Made by a program: the position numbers and the translations under genes. Shown piece after piece: positions 29,635 to 39,857 of a stretch of 64,000 bases of DNA (positions are counted from its first letter, which is position 1; each line of letters opens with the position of its first letter). Source of the DNA: Peterkaempfera bronchialis. Its GTDB lineage: Bacteria > Actinomycetota > Actinomycetes > Streptomycetales > Streptomycetaceae. The DNA lies in NCBI RefSeq assembly GCF_003258605.2, contig NZ_CP031264.1, positions 5,794,232 to 5,858,231 on the forward strand. Reading direction: 5' to 3'. Below the pieces are notes generated by a model, which saw only the letters and a list, made by a program, of their open reading frames with translations, was not told the origin of the DNA and did not search any database.

Positions 29635-31071
29635 TCAGTCGGTGATCTCGATCTTTCCGCTCGGGGCCTCGGCGGGTGCGGCGGGCGCCGCAGGGGTGCC
29701 GGTGCCGCGTCGGGTGAGGTTTCCCAGGAGCTGTGCCAGGTCGACACCGGTCGTGGAGCTGAGCAGTTCGACGCCCTGGGCGACGTTGTCCGCGACCGTA
29801 CGGGAGAGTTGGCTCGCCCCGTCGGTGGAGATCACCGTCAGCTTGTCCACGGCGGCCAGCGGCTCCGACGCCTTGGCCACCACCTCCGGCAGCACCTCGA
29901 CCAGCATCTGGAGCACGGCCGCGTCGCCGTACTGCGCGAACGCGTCCGCCTTCTTCTGCATCGCCTCGGCCTCGGCGGACCCCTTGGCGGCGATGGCGGC
30001 GGCCTGCGCCTCGCCCTCGATCCGCACGGCGTCGGCCAGCGCCGCACGGTGCGCCTTCTCGCCCTCACCGGTCAGCCTGGCCCGCTGTGCGTCCGCCTCG
30101 GCCTCCTTGACCAGGGCGATACGACGCGCCTCCGCCTCCTGCTCCGCCTGGTAGCGGGCCGCATCGGCCGGTTTGCGGACCTGGGTGTCGAGTTCGCGGT
30201 CCGTCAGGGCGGCCCGCCGCTCGGCGACCTTCTCCTGCTCGGCGAGGATCTGCTGCTGGCGGTCGGCCTCGGCCAGCGGACCGGCGGCGTTCGCCTGCGC
30301 CTGGGCCTCGTCGGTCTGCGCCTTGATCTCGGCCTGCTTCAGGTACAGGGTCCGCTGGGCGATGGCGATCTCTTCCTCGGCCTTGAGACGGGCCTGCTCG
30401 GCGGCCCGGCGTGCCACCGCCTCCGCGATGTCTGCCTCCTGCTTGGCGCGCGCGGCCTCGGGGCGGCCCAGGTCCTCCAGGTACGAGCCCTCGGTGGTGA
30501 TGTCCTGGATCTGGAAGGCGTCGAGCACCAGGCCCTGCCCGGAGAGGCTGGCCTCCGCCTCCTCCGCGACCTGCCCGGCGAAGGCGGCCCGGTCCCGGAT
30601 GATGTCCTCGACCGACATCCGGCCCACGATGGAGCGCAGCGCGCCGGAGAGCACTTCCTGGGTGAAGCCGACGATCCCGTCCTGCTGCATCAGGAAACGC
30701 TGGGCTGCGGCCCGGATCGAGTCCTCCGTGCCGCCGACCTTGACGATCGCGACGCCTTCGAGGTTCGCCTTCACTCCGCGCAGGGTGACGGCGCCGCGCA
30801 CGGCCACCGGGATGTGCCGACTGGACAGGTCGAGGCTGAACTTCTGCTGGACGAACGGCACCACGAAGACGCCACCGCCGACCACGACCTTCTGCCCGCT
30901 GTTGTCGGTGAAGACCCGTCCGGTCTCCGGGTCCGTGGCCTTCTTGCCGCGCCGCCCGGTGATGATGAACGCCTCACTGGGTCCGACGACCTTGTAGCGG
31001 CTGACGACCACGAGGGCGAGCAGGACGACGAGTACGACTATCCCCACCACCGAGGTGAGTACAGGGCTCAT
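29635..31071 (-). CDS. SPFH domain flotillin family protein
   Basis: 478 aa. One N-terminal transmembrane segment (VVGIVVLVVLLALVVV) is followed by an SPFH domain to about residue 190 (GVFVVPFVQQ; QGLVLDAFQIQDI). A long Ala/Glu/Arg-rich coiled coil runs from about 200 to 390, then a conserved LQMLVEVLPEVVAKASEPLA block and a Pro/Ala tail. Flotillins organise membrane microdomains. The NfeD-like gene lies 81 bp upstream on the same strand. This pairing is widespread and suggests a shared membrane function. Confidence 0.9.
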   Translation of the reverse strand: MSPVLTSVVGIVVLVVLLALVVVSRYKVVGPSEAFIITGRRGKKATDPETGRVFTDNSGQKVVVGGGVFVVPFVQQKFSLDLSSRHIPVAVRGAVTLRGVKANLEGVAIVKVGGTEDSIRAAAQRFLMQQDGIVGFTQEVLSGALRSIVGRMSVEDIIRDRAAFAGQVAEEAEASLSGQGLVLDAFQIQDITTEGSYLEDLGRPEAARAKQEADIAEAVARRAAEQARLKAEEEIAIAQRTLYLKQAEIKAQTDEAQAQANAAGPLAEADRQQQILAEQEKVAERRAALTDRELDTQVRKPADAARYQAEQEAEARRIALVKEAEADAQRARLTGEGEKAHRAALADAVRIEGEAQAAAIAAKGSAEAEAMQKKADAFAQYGDAAVLQMLVEVLPEVVAKASEPLAAVDKLTVISTDGASQLSRTVADNVAQGVELLSSTTGVDLAQLLGNLTRRGTGTPAAPAAPAEAPSGKIEITD

Positions 31072-31152
31072 GACGAATTCCTTGCGTTGGCAGACAGAAC
31101 AGACAGGGGGCGAGGCTGCGAAAGGCAGCGGTGCGGATCGGGACGGAACGGG

Positions 31153-31668
31153 TCAGCGTTCCACGGCGCGGACCGTGACGGACGTGGGCGAGAGCGTCGA
31201 CTCCACCCAGACCTCGGTGCCGCGTGCCACGGGAACGATGCTTTTCGCCGCGTACTTCACCCGCTGGCCCGCAAGGTACACGAGCACCTCGCCGTAGCCG
31301 TCGGCCGGAATCCCGGTGATCACGGTCCCGGAACAGCCGACCAGATCAGCGCCGCGCGGCGCCCCGGCACCCCGGTCGCTCATCAGCGCCCGGCTCAGCC
31401 GCCACGTCAGCCACCCCGCCCCGGCCCCGGCGCCCACCCCCACCGCGATGGCGGCGGGCACCCCGAGCCCGGTGGTCCCCAGCACGATCGCCCCGGCGAA
31501 CCCGAGCATCGACAGGAACCCGGCGATCACCGGCAACGACAACAGCCCGTCGAGCCCGCCGGCCAGCCCGTCGAAGACGCCCTCCATGACCCCGTCGAAG
31601 ATCAGGGACACCAGGAGCAGCCCCAGACCCGCAAGGCCGAGCCCGAGAAACCAGCCCATCCGTACCAC
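31153..31668 (-). CDS. NfeD-like membrane protein with C-terminal OB-fold
   Basis: 171 aa. GTG at 31668 has GGAG at good spacing; ATG at 31659 is an alternative. About three hydrophobic segments occupy residues 5-90, followed by a compact beta-rich C-terminus (GCSGTVITGIP ... GTEVWVESTLSPTSVTVRAVE) resembling the OB domain of short NfeD proteins. It lacks the ClpP-like protease domain of long NfeD. It pairs with the flotillin downstream. Confidence 0.7.
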   Translation of the reverse strand: MVRMGWFLGLGLAGLGLLLVSLIFDGVMEGVFDGLAGGLDGLLSLPVIAGFLSMLGFAGAIVLGTTGLGVPAAIAVGVGAGAGAGWLTWRLSRALMSDRGAGAPRGADLVGCSGTVITGIPADGYGEVLVYLAGQRVKYAAKSIVPVARGTEVWVESTLSPTSVTVRAVER

Positions 31669-31916
31669 CCCGCGTCTCCGGAAAACCCTGAAGCCAGCCT
31701 GATGCTTTCACACGTGGGTGGTGCGGGTCATTGCCCGGGTCCAGCAGCCCTCGCCCGCCTCCGCTGCCGGGCTCTGCCCGATCCCTCGGCCCCGTCACCC
31801 GGTGAACCTTCGCCCTGCGGCCGGCACCGAGACGGCCGCCACGGCAGCGCTCCCGGGGCGGCCGCCGGCCCGATGTCGAACTCGGCGATGCCGCGCTGGC
31901 CCTGCTTCGGCGGTGA

Positions 31917-32819
31917 TCACCCGTGCGGTCTGGGCGACGCCGGTGAGCACCGACCGGGCGTTGGCGCGGGTGCGCGACCACCCGACCATGCGATGTCGTC
32001 GACCGCCAGCCATGGTTCACCGGCCACGGCCGACGGGGTCACTCCGGTGAACGCCACGATGTCCCGGTGCAGATGGGACTGGTCGGCATAGCCGCTCTCC
32101 GCCGCGACCCGGGCCGCGCCTTCACCCGCAGCCAGGCGGTGGACGGCATGGTCGAAGCGGACCAGATTCGCAGCGCGCTTGGGAGGCAGGCCGACCTGCG
32201 AGTGGAACCGGGACCACAGGCGCTTACGGCTCCAACCGACCTCGGCCGCCAGTTCTACGACCCGGACCAGGCCGCGGCTGACGACGATTCGGTGCCAGGC
32301 CCAGGCCACCTCCGGGGCCACGGATGGCACCGCCGCACATCGGCGGGCGAGCAATGCGTCCGTCAGCGCGAAGCGTTGCTCCCAGGAGGAGGCATCGTCC
32401 AGTTGTTCACGGATCCGAGACGCCTCCCGGCCCCAAAGGTCGTCGAGGGCCACCACGGCACCGTCCAGGTCGGCCGGGGAGACACCCAGCGTCGCGCGTG
32501 CGACCACTGGGGACAGGCGCACCTGGACGCCCTCGAAGTTCTCCCCCCGCAGCCGGACCGCGCCTCGGCGCCCGGCCCCCGGCCCGGCGACGAAACTTCC
32601 CCGATGCCGACGCCCGGCGGCATCGTCCACGAAGGGCGAGCCGGAACCGAACTCCAGAGCCAGCATCACGGTGGGATGCGGGATCACCCTGAGGTCAACC
32701 GGGGTCAGGCCACGGTCGCGGAACCCAGCCATACGGACACCGGCCACCCTGCTGGGCCGCTCCGGACAGGCAACGTCCAACCAGGCCGTATGGTCGCGTT
32801 CCCCCGCGCCGGATCGCAT
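31917..32819 (-). CDS. AraC family transcriptional regulator
   Basis: 300 aa. The N-terminal 170 residues are a sensor domain with RVIPHPTVMLALEFG and FVAGPGAG, as in AraC proteins with a cupin-like N-terminus. The C-terminus has the two HTH units, ELAAEVGWSRKRLWSRFHSQ and ESGYADQSHLHRDIVAFTG. The start ATG is at 32819. It stands alone between the NfeD-like gene and the amidohydrolase gene, all on the - strand; the target is unknown. Confidence 0.88.
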   Translation of the reverse strand: MRSGAGERDHTAWLDVACPERPSRVAGVRMAGFRDRGLTPVDLRVIPHPTVMLALEFGSGSPFVDDAAGRRHRGSFVAGPGAGRRGAVRLRGENFEGVQVRLSPVVARATLGVSPADLDGAVVALDDLWGREASRIREQLDDASSWEQRFALTDALLARRCAAVPSVAPEVAWAWHRIVVSRGLVRVVELAAEVGWSRKRLWSRFHSQVGLPPKRAANLVRFDHAVHRLAAGEGAARVAAESGYADQSHLHRDIVAFTGVTPSAVAGEPWLAVDDIAWSGGRAPAPTPGRCSPASPRPHG

Positions 32820-32924
32820 CCTCGAATGCTACGCGAGCCGACTGTCCGGAACACTTGTCCAATCCATCCTGTGCCGCTCGAAAAGTCGTCGCCGACGCGC
32901 TCCAGAAGTCCTCGGACGTGCACC

Positions 32925-35900
32925 TCAACCCATCGGCTGGTGGCAGCAGGCGTCGTGGCACAGGGTGCGGCCGACCTCCAGCCAGGCGGCGTGCTCGGCG
33001 GGGCCGTGCCGGTGAGCGGGGTGGGTGGCGAGCAGGTCGGCCTGGTGGTGGGGTACGCCGTCGCGGACGGCCATGGGGGTGCGGACCAGGGAGGCGAAGT
33101 CGGTGAAGGGGTCGCCGTCGACCACGGTGAGGTCGGCGATCTTGCCGGGTTCGACGGTGCCCAGGTCGTCCTGGAGGCCGAAGAGCCGGGCCGGGACGGT
33201 GGTGGCGCAGTGCAGTGCCTGGGCGGGGGTGAAGCCGTGGGCGTGCAGGGCGCGCAGTGCCAGGTGCAGGTGGAGGCCGACCGGGACGAGGGGGGCGTCG
33301 GTGCCCAGCGCGAGGGTGGCGCCATGGGCGACGAGGGTGCGGTAGTCGCGGATCTCGGTGGCGAGGGCGTGCAGCTGCTGGGCGGTGGGGGCGGTTCTGG
33401 CGGCCTCGCGCACGGTGGCGGTGTCCCAGGGCGGCATAAGGGCGGTCACCCGCGGGTCGTCGGCGAGGGCGGGGTCCGCGCCGAGCAGCGGCAGGGCGGT
33501 GAAGGGGGTGGCGATGAGGGCGAAGGCGCCGTCCGCGTACTCCTGGAGCAGGTCCTGGTGGATGTGGCCGAGGGGCGTGGTGGCGTGCCCGTACTCCAGG
33601 CGCTGGGTGGCCTGGAGGTGGGTGGTCAGGTCCTGGCCGGCGTCGCGGCCGGGGAAGCACAGATGGCTGCCGCAGGGCACGCCGAGCCGGTGGGCGGCGC
33701 GGGCGGCCAGGGCCATGGTCCAGCCGGGCGCGCGGACGTAGGTCTTGACGAAGTCGGCGTCCAAGGCGGCGGCGCGTTGCATGGTGCGGCGGACTCCGGC
33801 GCCGGTGCGGTGGGCGCGGCCCATGCTGTACGCGACGCGGGAGCCGTCGATCAGTTCGGCGGTGGCCAAAAGCCGGGGGCCCGTCGAGCGGCCGGCCGCC
33901 AGGGACTCGCGCAACCGGGCGCCCTCGTAGGCGAAGCCGCCCATGGAGGCGGTGGTGGTGATGCCGTAGGCGAGCGCGAGCAGGTTCTGCCGGCCGCCGT
34001 AGATGTCGGGCCACGGGTGGGTGTGGCTGTCGAACAGGCCGGGGATGACGGTCCGGCTGGAGGCGTCGATGGTGCGGCCGGCCGGCCGGTGCGCGCGGTG
34101 CGGTTCGACGGCGGTGATCCGGTGGCCGGTCAGCACGATGTCCACGTCGTGCCGGGGGTGCTCGGCGGTGCCGTCCCACAGCTGGCCTGCATGGATGCGG
34201 ACGGTGGTGCGGCGCGGCGGCAGGCTGCGGCGGGCGGTGAGGGCGACCGGGACGGTGCGCCGCTCGGTGCCCTCCCGGTCGGTCAGGCGCAGCCTGCCGT
34301 TGGAGAGGTAGAGCAGGGTGCGGGAGTCGGCGGCCCAGGTGGGGTGGTCGGCGGGCTCGTCGGTGAGTTGGCGTGGCGATCCGGCGGGGGCGCCCTCGGG
34401 AGTGACGGGCAGCAGCCACAGGGCGGACTCCAGGACGAGCGCCATCCAGCGGCCGTCCGGGGACCAGACGGGCCCGGCGGCGCAGCGGTCGGAGAGCGAC
34501 TGGTGGCGGGCGGGCAGGTGGCGGGCGTCGGCGCCGGTCGCGGTGTCGATGACCCGGATGAGGTTGTACCCCTCGCGGAAGCGCCGGTTGAGCCGGTTGC
34601 GGTCGCAGAACGCCAGATACCGGCCGTCCGGGGACCAGCTGGGGGCGCCCGGTAGGCCGCCGCCGCCGAGCGGCGCGGCCAGGACCCGGTGGGTGCCGGT
34701 GGCCAGGTCGTGCAGCAGCAGGTTGCCGGTGGTGTCCTGGCAGGCCAGGCGGGTGCCGTCCGGGGAGAGGGCCGGGTGGACCCGGCCACCGGTGGCGAGC
34801 ACTGTCTCGCTGCCGTCGGCGATGTGGTGGCGGTGGACGGCGGCGAGCCCGTCGCGGTCGGTGCAGTACAGGATGGAGCGGCCGTCCGGCGCCCAGGACG
34901 GCATCTGCAGGTAGCGGGCGGGGTCCTCCCGGACGAGCCTGCGCGGCGCGGCCCCGCCGAGGGGCATCAGCCACAGGTCGTTGAGCGCCGCGAAGGCGAC
35001 GTGTCTGCCGTCCGGTGCGAGGGCGGGCAGGTGGATGCCGCGCACCCGGGCGGGCGCGGTGGAGTCCAGGTCGCGGCGCTTCGGCTGGTAGCGGGGGCGG
35101 TGTACCGGCTGGCGGGCGGTGAACGGGATCTCCTCGACCGTGTGCGAGGACAGACTGCGGACCCGGATGCGGCCGTCGGCGAGGTACAGCAACCGGTCCG
35201 CACCGATCCACTGGGGCGGCGCCGCGGCGAGGTCCTCGGTGGTGGTGACCGGTCGGCCGTCCACCATGAGCGCGGCGCCGGCAGCGGGCAGGGACGGGGA
35301 GTCGGTGGTGCTGGTCAGATGGAGGTGGGCGACGCGGCCGTCCGGGGAGAGGGACGGGCACAGCAGGCGGCCGGCGGCCACGGAGCGCAGGAGGGTGACC
35401 CGGCCGCCTTGGGCGGAGACCCGGGCGAGGGTCAGACCGCCGTCCGTCCCGCCGCCCGTCCCGGCGGCTGCGGCGCGGACGAACACCACCTGGCGGCCGT
35501 CCGGCGTCCAGGCGGGGTCGTAGTCCTCGTACGGGCCGCCGGTCAGGCGGGTCAGCCGGCCGCTGCGCAGCTCCAGGGTCCAGATGCCGTAGGAGCTTCC
35601 GGTGACCGCGTCGCCGCCGCGCTCGGAGGAGAACGCGAGCCGGGTGCCGTCCGGTGACCAGGCGGTGCCCCGGTCGTCCCAGGGGCCGCCGGTGAGCTGC
35701 CGCAGGCCGGTGCCGTCCGGCCGCATGGTCCAGAGGTGGAAGCCGCCGCCCCGGTAGGCGCAGAGCGCCACTGCCGAGCCGTCCGGGGAGAAGGCGGGGC
35801 GGGTCGGCTCCAGGTCCCAGTCCGTCAGCCGCACCGCTTCTCCGCCGTGGCGCGGGATCCGCCACAGGATGCCCTGCACCTCGGCGATCAGCCATGCCCC

Positions 35901-36086
35901 GGTCGGGCAAGCGGTGACGGACCCTCCCGTCGCGGCGGTGCGGACCAGGGTCGTACGACTTGTGTCGGCGGCGGACGCGGGCGGTGCGGCCGGGGGCGTT
36001 GCGGCGGCCAGTCCGGCGGCGGATGCCGCGTGCAGGGGAAGCCGCGCCGGCTGACGCCATGGGTCTCCACCACAGGTGCTCCTCAC
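32925..36086 (-). CDS. TolB-like beta-propeller fused to an amidohydrolase
   Basis: About 1,053 aa from GTG 36086. A TTG at 36164 would add 26 residues; no clear ribosome site decides. A putative signal segment (ASAAGLAAATPPAAPPASA) leads into many PD40/TolB-type repeats with FSPDG, WSPDG, WTPDG and WAPDG boxes over residues about 70-650. The last 400 residues are a metal-dependent amidohydrolase: TVIPGLFDSHTHPW (HxH), FVKTYVR (possible bridging Lys), GSHLCFPG, EYGHAT and LGTDAPLVP (metal Asp). The family acts on peptides or small cyclic amides, probably outside the membrane. Such propeller-hydrolase fusions are known in actinomycetes. Confidence 0.85.
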   Translation of the reverse strand: MRSTCGGDPWRQPARLPLHAASAAGLAAATPPAAPPASAADTSRTTLVRTAATGGSVTACPTGAWLIAEVQGILWRIPRHGGEAVRLTDWDLEPTRPAFSPDGSAVALCAYRGGGFHLWTMRPDGTGLRQLTGGPWDDRGTAWSPDGTRLAFSSERGGDAVTGSSYGIWTLELRSGRLTRLTGGPYEDYDPAWTPDGRQVVFVRAAAAGTGGGTDGGLTLARVSAQGGRVTLLRSVAAGRLLCPSLSPDGRVAHLHLTSTTDSPSLPAAGAALMVDGRPVTTTEDLAAAPPQWIGADRLLYLADGRIRVRSLSSHTVEEIPFTARQPVHRPRYQPKRRDLDSTAPARVRGIHLPALAPDGRHVAFAALNDLWLMPLGGAAPRRLVREDPARYLQMPSWAPDGRSILYCTDRDGLAAVHRHHIADGSETVLATGGRVHPALSPDGTRLACQDTTGNLLLHDLATGTHRVLAAPLGGGGLPGAPSWSPDGRYLAFCDRNRLNRRFREGYNLIRVIDTATGADARHLPARHQSLSDRCAAGPVWSPDGRWMALVLESALWLLPVTPEGAPAGSPRQLTDEPADHPTWAADSRTLLYLSNGRLRLTDREGTERRTVPVALTARRSLPPRRTTVRIHAGQLWDGTAEHPRHDVDIVLTGHRITAVEPHRAHRPAGRTIDASSRTVIPGLFDSHTHPWPDIYGGRQNLLALAYGITTTASMGGFAYEGARLRESLAAGRSTGPRLLATAELIDGSRVAYSMGRAHRTGAGVRRTMQRAAALDADFVKTYVRAPGWTMALAARAAHRLGVPCGSHLCFPGRDAGQDLTTHLQATQRLEYGHATTPLGHIHQDLLQEYADGAFALIATPFTALPLLGADPALADDPRVTALMPPWDTATVREAARTAPTAQQLHALATEIRDYRTLVAHGATLALGTDAPLVPVGLHLHLALRALHAHGFTPAQALHCATTVPARLFGLQDDLGTVEPGKIADLTVVDGDPFTDFASLVRTPMAVRDGVPHHQADLLATHPAHRHGPAEHAAWLEVGRTLCHDACCHQPMG

Positions 36087-36370
36087 CGGGCAGGGGGCGG
36101 GCGGGTCGCGCGGCGGCGCTGAACCGGACTGGAGCGTTCCACCCGGGCGGCTCCCGCCAAACAACGGGTCGAGGCCGACGAACGGCTGAAGATATCGTCC
36201 GAGGGCCCGCAGAATGCGGGGGGAATTCGCATAGCAAATGGGTCGAGCCAGTTTTGGAAGCCTGCGCGGATTTCGCGAGGCTGCTTCTTGCGGTGACTTT
36301 ATCCATAGGCGGTCGGGGAATTGAAGAACATTCTGGCCGAGGCGCGGGAAAGGCGGTTAGGGTGTCGCTC

Positions 36371-38226
36371 ATGATGGACTCGTACGCTGACCCGGGAACT
36401 CCGGATCACCGAAGCGCGGCGCGTTACCTGTGGTGGCTGACCATGAGTCAGCGCCGACGGGTCGTGGGCGGCGCGGTGCTCGGTACCCTCTGGATGGTCT
36501 GCCTGATGCTGCCGCCGTACCTCATGGAGCGTGCGATCGACGACGGGCTTCAGCCGGGGAGGACCGCTGTCCTGGTCGGGTGGGTGGCCGCGCTGATCGG
36601 CGTCGCGCTGCTCAACGCCTGGCTGGGCATCATGCGCCACCGCACCATGACGCGAGTCCGGATGGACGCCACCTTCCGGACGTTGACCGACTCGCCCTGG
36701 GCATCCTCTGCTTCGCGCTGGCGCAGCTGCTGCTGGGCCGCTTCGCCCGGTACATCGGGTACCGCTTCGGTGAGCGGACCCTGGCGCGGATCCGCGAGCG
36801 ATTCGTCGAGCGGGCACTCGCCCTGCCCGCCTCGGTGGTCGAGCGCGCGGGCGCCGGTGACCTGATGACGCGCGGCACCGCCGATGTCGCCACCGTCGGC
36901 ACCACCCTGCGCGACGCCGGGCCCGAGGTCTTCGTCGCGCTCGTCCAGGTCGTCTTCATCCTGGCCGCCATGCTTGCGATCAACCTGCCGCTGGGCATCT
37001 GCGGGGTGCTCTGCCTGTCCGGGATCTGGTTCGCCACCCGCTGGTACCTGCGCCGTGCCCACGCCGGCTACCTCGCCGAGGGCGCCGCCGCCTCCGGGCT
37101 CGCCGAAGTGCTCAGCTCCACCGCCGCCGGGGCCCGGACGGTCGAGGCGCTGGGCCTGGAGGAGCGCCGGATCGCCGCCGCCGCCGAGGCGATCGAGAGC
37201 TGCCGCGTCACCCGCACCCACACGCTCCACCTGCGCAGCGTGCTCTTCCCGGTGGTCGAGTTCTCGTACATCGCCCCGGTCGCGGGCATCCTGCTGATCG
37301 GCGGGGCCCTGCGCGGCAGCGGCGCGGTCAGCGTCGGCGCGGTGATCTCCTGCGCCCTCTACTTCTGGAAGCTCGCCGAGCCGCTGGACAAGGTCCTGAT
37401 GTGGCTCGACCAACTCCAGCGCAGCAACGCCTCCTTCGCCAGGGTCGAGGGCATCGGCCGGATCGAAGCGCCGGTCGTGACCGGCGGCGAGCAGCCCGCC
37501 GACGACCGGATCGACGTGGTCGGCGTCCGGTACGCCTACCAGGGGGAGCGGGACGTCCTGCACGGTGTCGACCTGACGGTCCGCCCTGGCGAGCGACTGG
37601 CGGTGGTCGGCCCCTCAGGTGCCGGAAAGTCCACCCTGGGCCGACTGCTGGCCGGAGCGGAGGCGCCGCGCACCGGCCGGGTGACGGTGGGGCAGGTGCC
37701 CGTCGCCGAGCTGGACCCGGCACAGCTGCGCCGCCATGTCGTCCTGGTCTCCCAGGAGCACCACGTCTTCCTCGGCACCGTCCGGGACAACCTCCGGATC
37801 GCCGCGCCCGGCGCCACCGACCAGGAGCTGCACGCGGTGCTGGCCGCCGTGGACGTCGACTGGGTGGATGAGCTGCCGGACGGGCTGGACACCGAGGTCG
37901 GCTCCGGCGGGCACCGCCTGGACGCCCAGCAGGCTCAGCAACTCGCCCTGGCCCGCGTGGTCCTGGCCGATCCGCACACGCTGATCCTGGACGAGGCGAC
38001 CTCCCTGCTCGACCCGGCCACGGCCCGGCACACCGAGCGCTCGTTGGCGGCCGTACTCAAGGGCCGCACCGTGATCGCCATCGCCCATCGCCTGCACACC
38101 GCGCACGACGCGGACCGGGTCGCGGTCATGGACGGCGGCCGGGTGACCGAACTGGGCAGCCACGCCGAACTGTTGGCGGCCAACTGCGGCTATGCGGCGC
38201 TGTGGAGGTCCTGGCACGGCGCCTGA
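36371..38226 (+). pseudogene. ABC exporter remnant: out-of-frame fusion of two adjacent ABC transporter genes
   Basis: From ATG 36371 about 105 residues read as the start of one exporter: TM1 and TM2, with RHRTMTRVRMDATFRT. At about 36690 the frame changes, and the sequence resumes at a second TM2-like region (LGILCFALAQLLLGRFARYI). It then runs through the other membrane helices and an ATPase domain (GPSGAGKST, a degenerate signature RLDAQQAQQLALAR, LILDEATSLLDP, IAHRL) to 38226. The usual post-TM2 part and the ATPase of the first gene are missing, and TM2 is duplicated. This indicates a deletion that joined two tandem genes, probably a heterodimeric pair. The ATPase half is clean, so decay may be recent. 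Confidence 0.75.
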
Positions 38227-38299
38227 CCGCGCACCTCACCCCTCTCGACCAGTAGCCGAAGCAGCACGGGAGCGAGCCCGCTCCCGAATGCGACCGCAA

Positions 38300-38329
38300 G
38301 GCCTGGCCGCGTTCCTACGCGGCCAGGCC
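38300..38329. terminator. 12-bp stem hairpin between convergent genes
   Basis: Arms 38300-38311 and 38318-38329, 6-nt loop, between the ABC remnant and the metallophosphoesterase end. A shorter 7-bp hairpin precedes it. Confidence 0.8.
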
Positions 38330-38351
38330 CAGGCCCAGGACAAGGCCGGGG

Positions 38352-39677
38352 CTATGCCGACCGCAGGGTGAGCAGCGTGATCTCGCTCGGCGCGAAGACG
38401 CGGAACGGCGGCCCCCAGAAGCCGGCGCCCCGGCTGGTGTAGAGCTGGGTCCGCTCCCCGTGTCGGCTCAGGCCGTGCACCACCGGCTGGTCGATCCGGA
38501 CCAGGAAGTTGAACGGCCAGATCTGGCCGCCATGGGTGTGTCCGGAGATCTGCAGGTCGATACCGGCGTCAGCGGCCTGTCCCACGTACTTGGGCTGGTG
38601 GGCGACGAGCAGGACCGGCTGGTCGGGGTCCGCCCCCGCCAGTGCGCCGTGCAGGTTCGCGCGGTGTCCAGCCAGGCCGGAGGACTCCGCCGTCACGTCG
38701 TCCACACCCGCGAGCACGAGGAGGTCCCCGCCGCGCTCCACCACGACATGGCGGTTGTGCAGCGGTTCCCAGCCCAGTTCCGCCATGCGGTCAAGCCAGC
38801 CCTGGGCCTCCCCGAAGTACTCGTGGTTCCCCGTGACGTACACCTTGGCCAGCCGCGACCGGATCGTCCCGAGCGGCGCGGACTGCTCCCGGCGCTGGGC
38901 GGGGGTGCCGTCGGCGATGTCGCCGGCGTGGACCACGACGTCGGCGTCGAGCGCATTGACCGCCTCCGCGACCCGCGCCGACCAGTCGGCCCGGTCGATC
39001 GGCCCGTAGTGGGTGTCGGCCAGTACGACGACACGCGTTCCGTCCAGACCCCCGCCGAGCCGCGGGACGACGAGGTCGAGCCGCTTCACCCGTGGTACGC
39101 GCATGGCCTCGTGGTGTCCCCAGGCCAGCAGTCCGGCCGAGACCACGGCCACGGCCACGGCGATGATCCTGGCCGGGCCCACGCCGCCGACGCCTAGCCC
39201 CATCAGTACGAGGTGCAGCAGCCCGCCCAGCGCCGACCAGGTGAACAGTACCCAGACCACCCCGAGAGCGCTGTCGGCCACGCGCGCCGCCCGGTCGGAC
39301 CGCCGCTGCCCGTGGCCCGCGGCCATCAGGAAGGGGAAGGAGACCAGCCCGGCGGCGAAGACGAGCGTGCCGGTCAGGACGACCGGGAAAGGCCAGTCGA
39401 CGCCGGAGGCGAACAGCGTCCACCAGGGCAGGAGGAACAGCACGGTGAGGACGAGGAGCACCACGCCCCCGCCCAGCCGCCTCCGAAGGGACCGCCGAGC
39501 GCTCGGCACCCCGGTTCCAGTCTCGGCCTCAGGGGGCGCGACGGCCACGACGGCCTCCGTCCCGCCGGCACCTGCCGACCGCGGGTCCGACTCCGACCAA
39601 ACGGATTCGCCCTCTGACACTGCGCTGCCCCTCACATCCGCTGTCCGTCCGACCAGTCGCTCCCCATCATCCGCCAC
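38352..39677 (-). CDS. Membrane metallophosphoesterase
   Basis: 441 aa. A disordered N-terminus of about 65 residues is followed by four transmembrane segments (about 70-190) and a C-terminal calcineurin-like phosphoesterase domain. All metal-binding motifs are visible: LADTHYG, HAGDIADG, TGNHEYF, VAHQP and SGHTHGGQ. This is the YkuE/YaeI-like arrangement, often active on lipid or nucleotide phosphates. The gene is monocistronic on the - strand and convergent with the ABC remnant. Confidence 0.9.
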   Translation of the reverse strand: MADDGERLVGRTADVRGSAVSEGESVWSESDPRSAGAGGTEAVVAVAPPEAETGTGVPSARRSLRRRLGGGVVLLVLTVLFLLPWWTLFASGVDWPFPVVLTGTLVFAAGLVSFPFLMAAGHGQRRSDRAARVADSALGVVWVLFTWSALGGLLHLVLMGLGVGGVGPARIIAVAVAVVSAGLLAWGHHEAMRVPRVKRLDLVVPRLGGGLDGTRVVVLADTHYGPIDRADWSARVAEAVNALDADVVVHAGDIADGTPAQRREQSAPLGTIRSRLAKVYVTGNHEYFGEAQGWLDRMAELGWEPLHNRHVVVERGGDLLVLAGVDDVTAESSGLAGHRANLHGALAGADPDQPVLLVAHQPKYVGQAADAGIDLQISGHTHGGQIWPFNFLVRIDQPVVHGLSRHGERTQLYTSRGAGFWGPPFRVFAPSEITLLTLRSA

Positions 39678-39857
39678 GCGGTGTGCGATGGGGCGGCCCG
39701 GGTCCTGCCGTACCCCTCAAGCGACGTGCCTCGGCAGGACCGGCGGACGGCACAATCCGACCGCTGGGGCACATGGAGCCGGCAGTGGCCTTCTGCCATT
39801 CCGCTTGCCATGCCCGCACGACATGGAATGATCACTCCAAGTAGCAGAAGAGGGACC

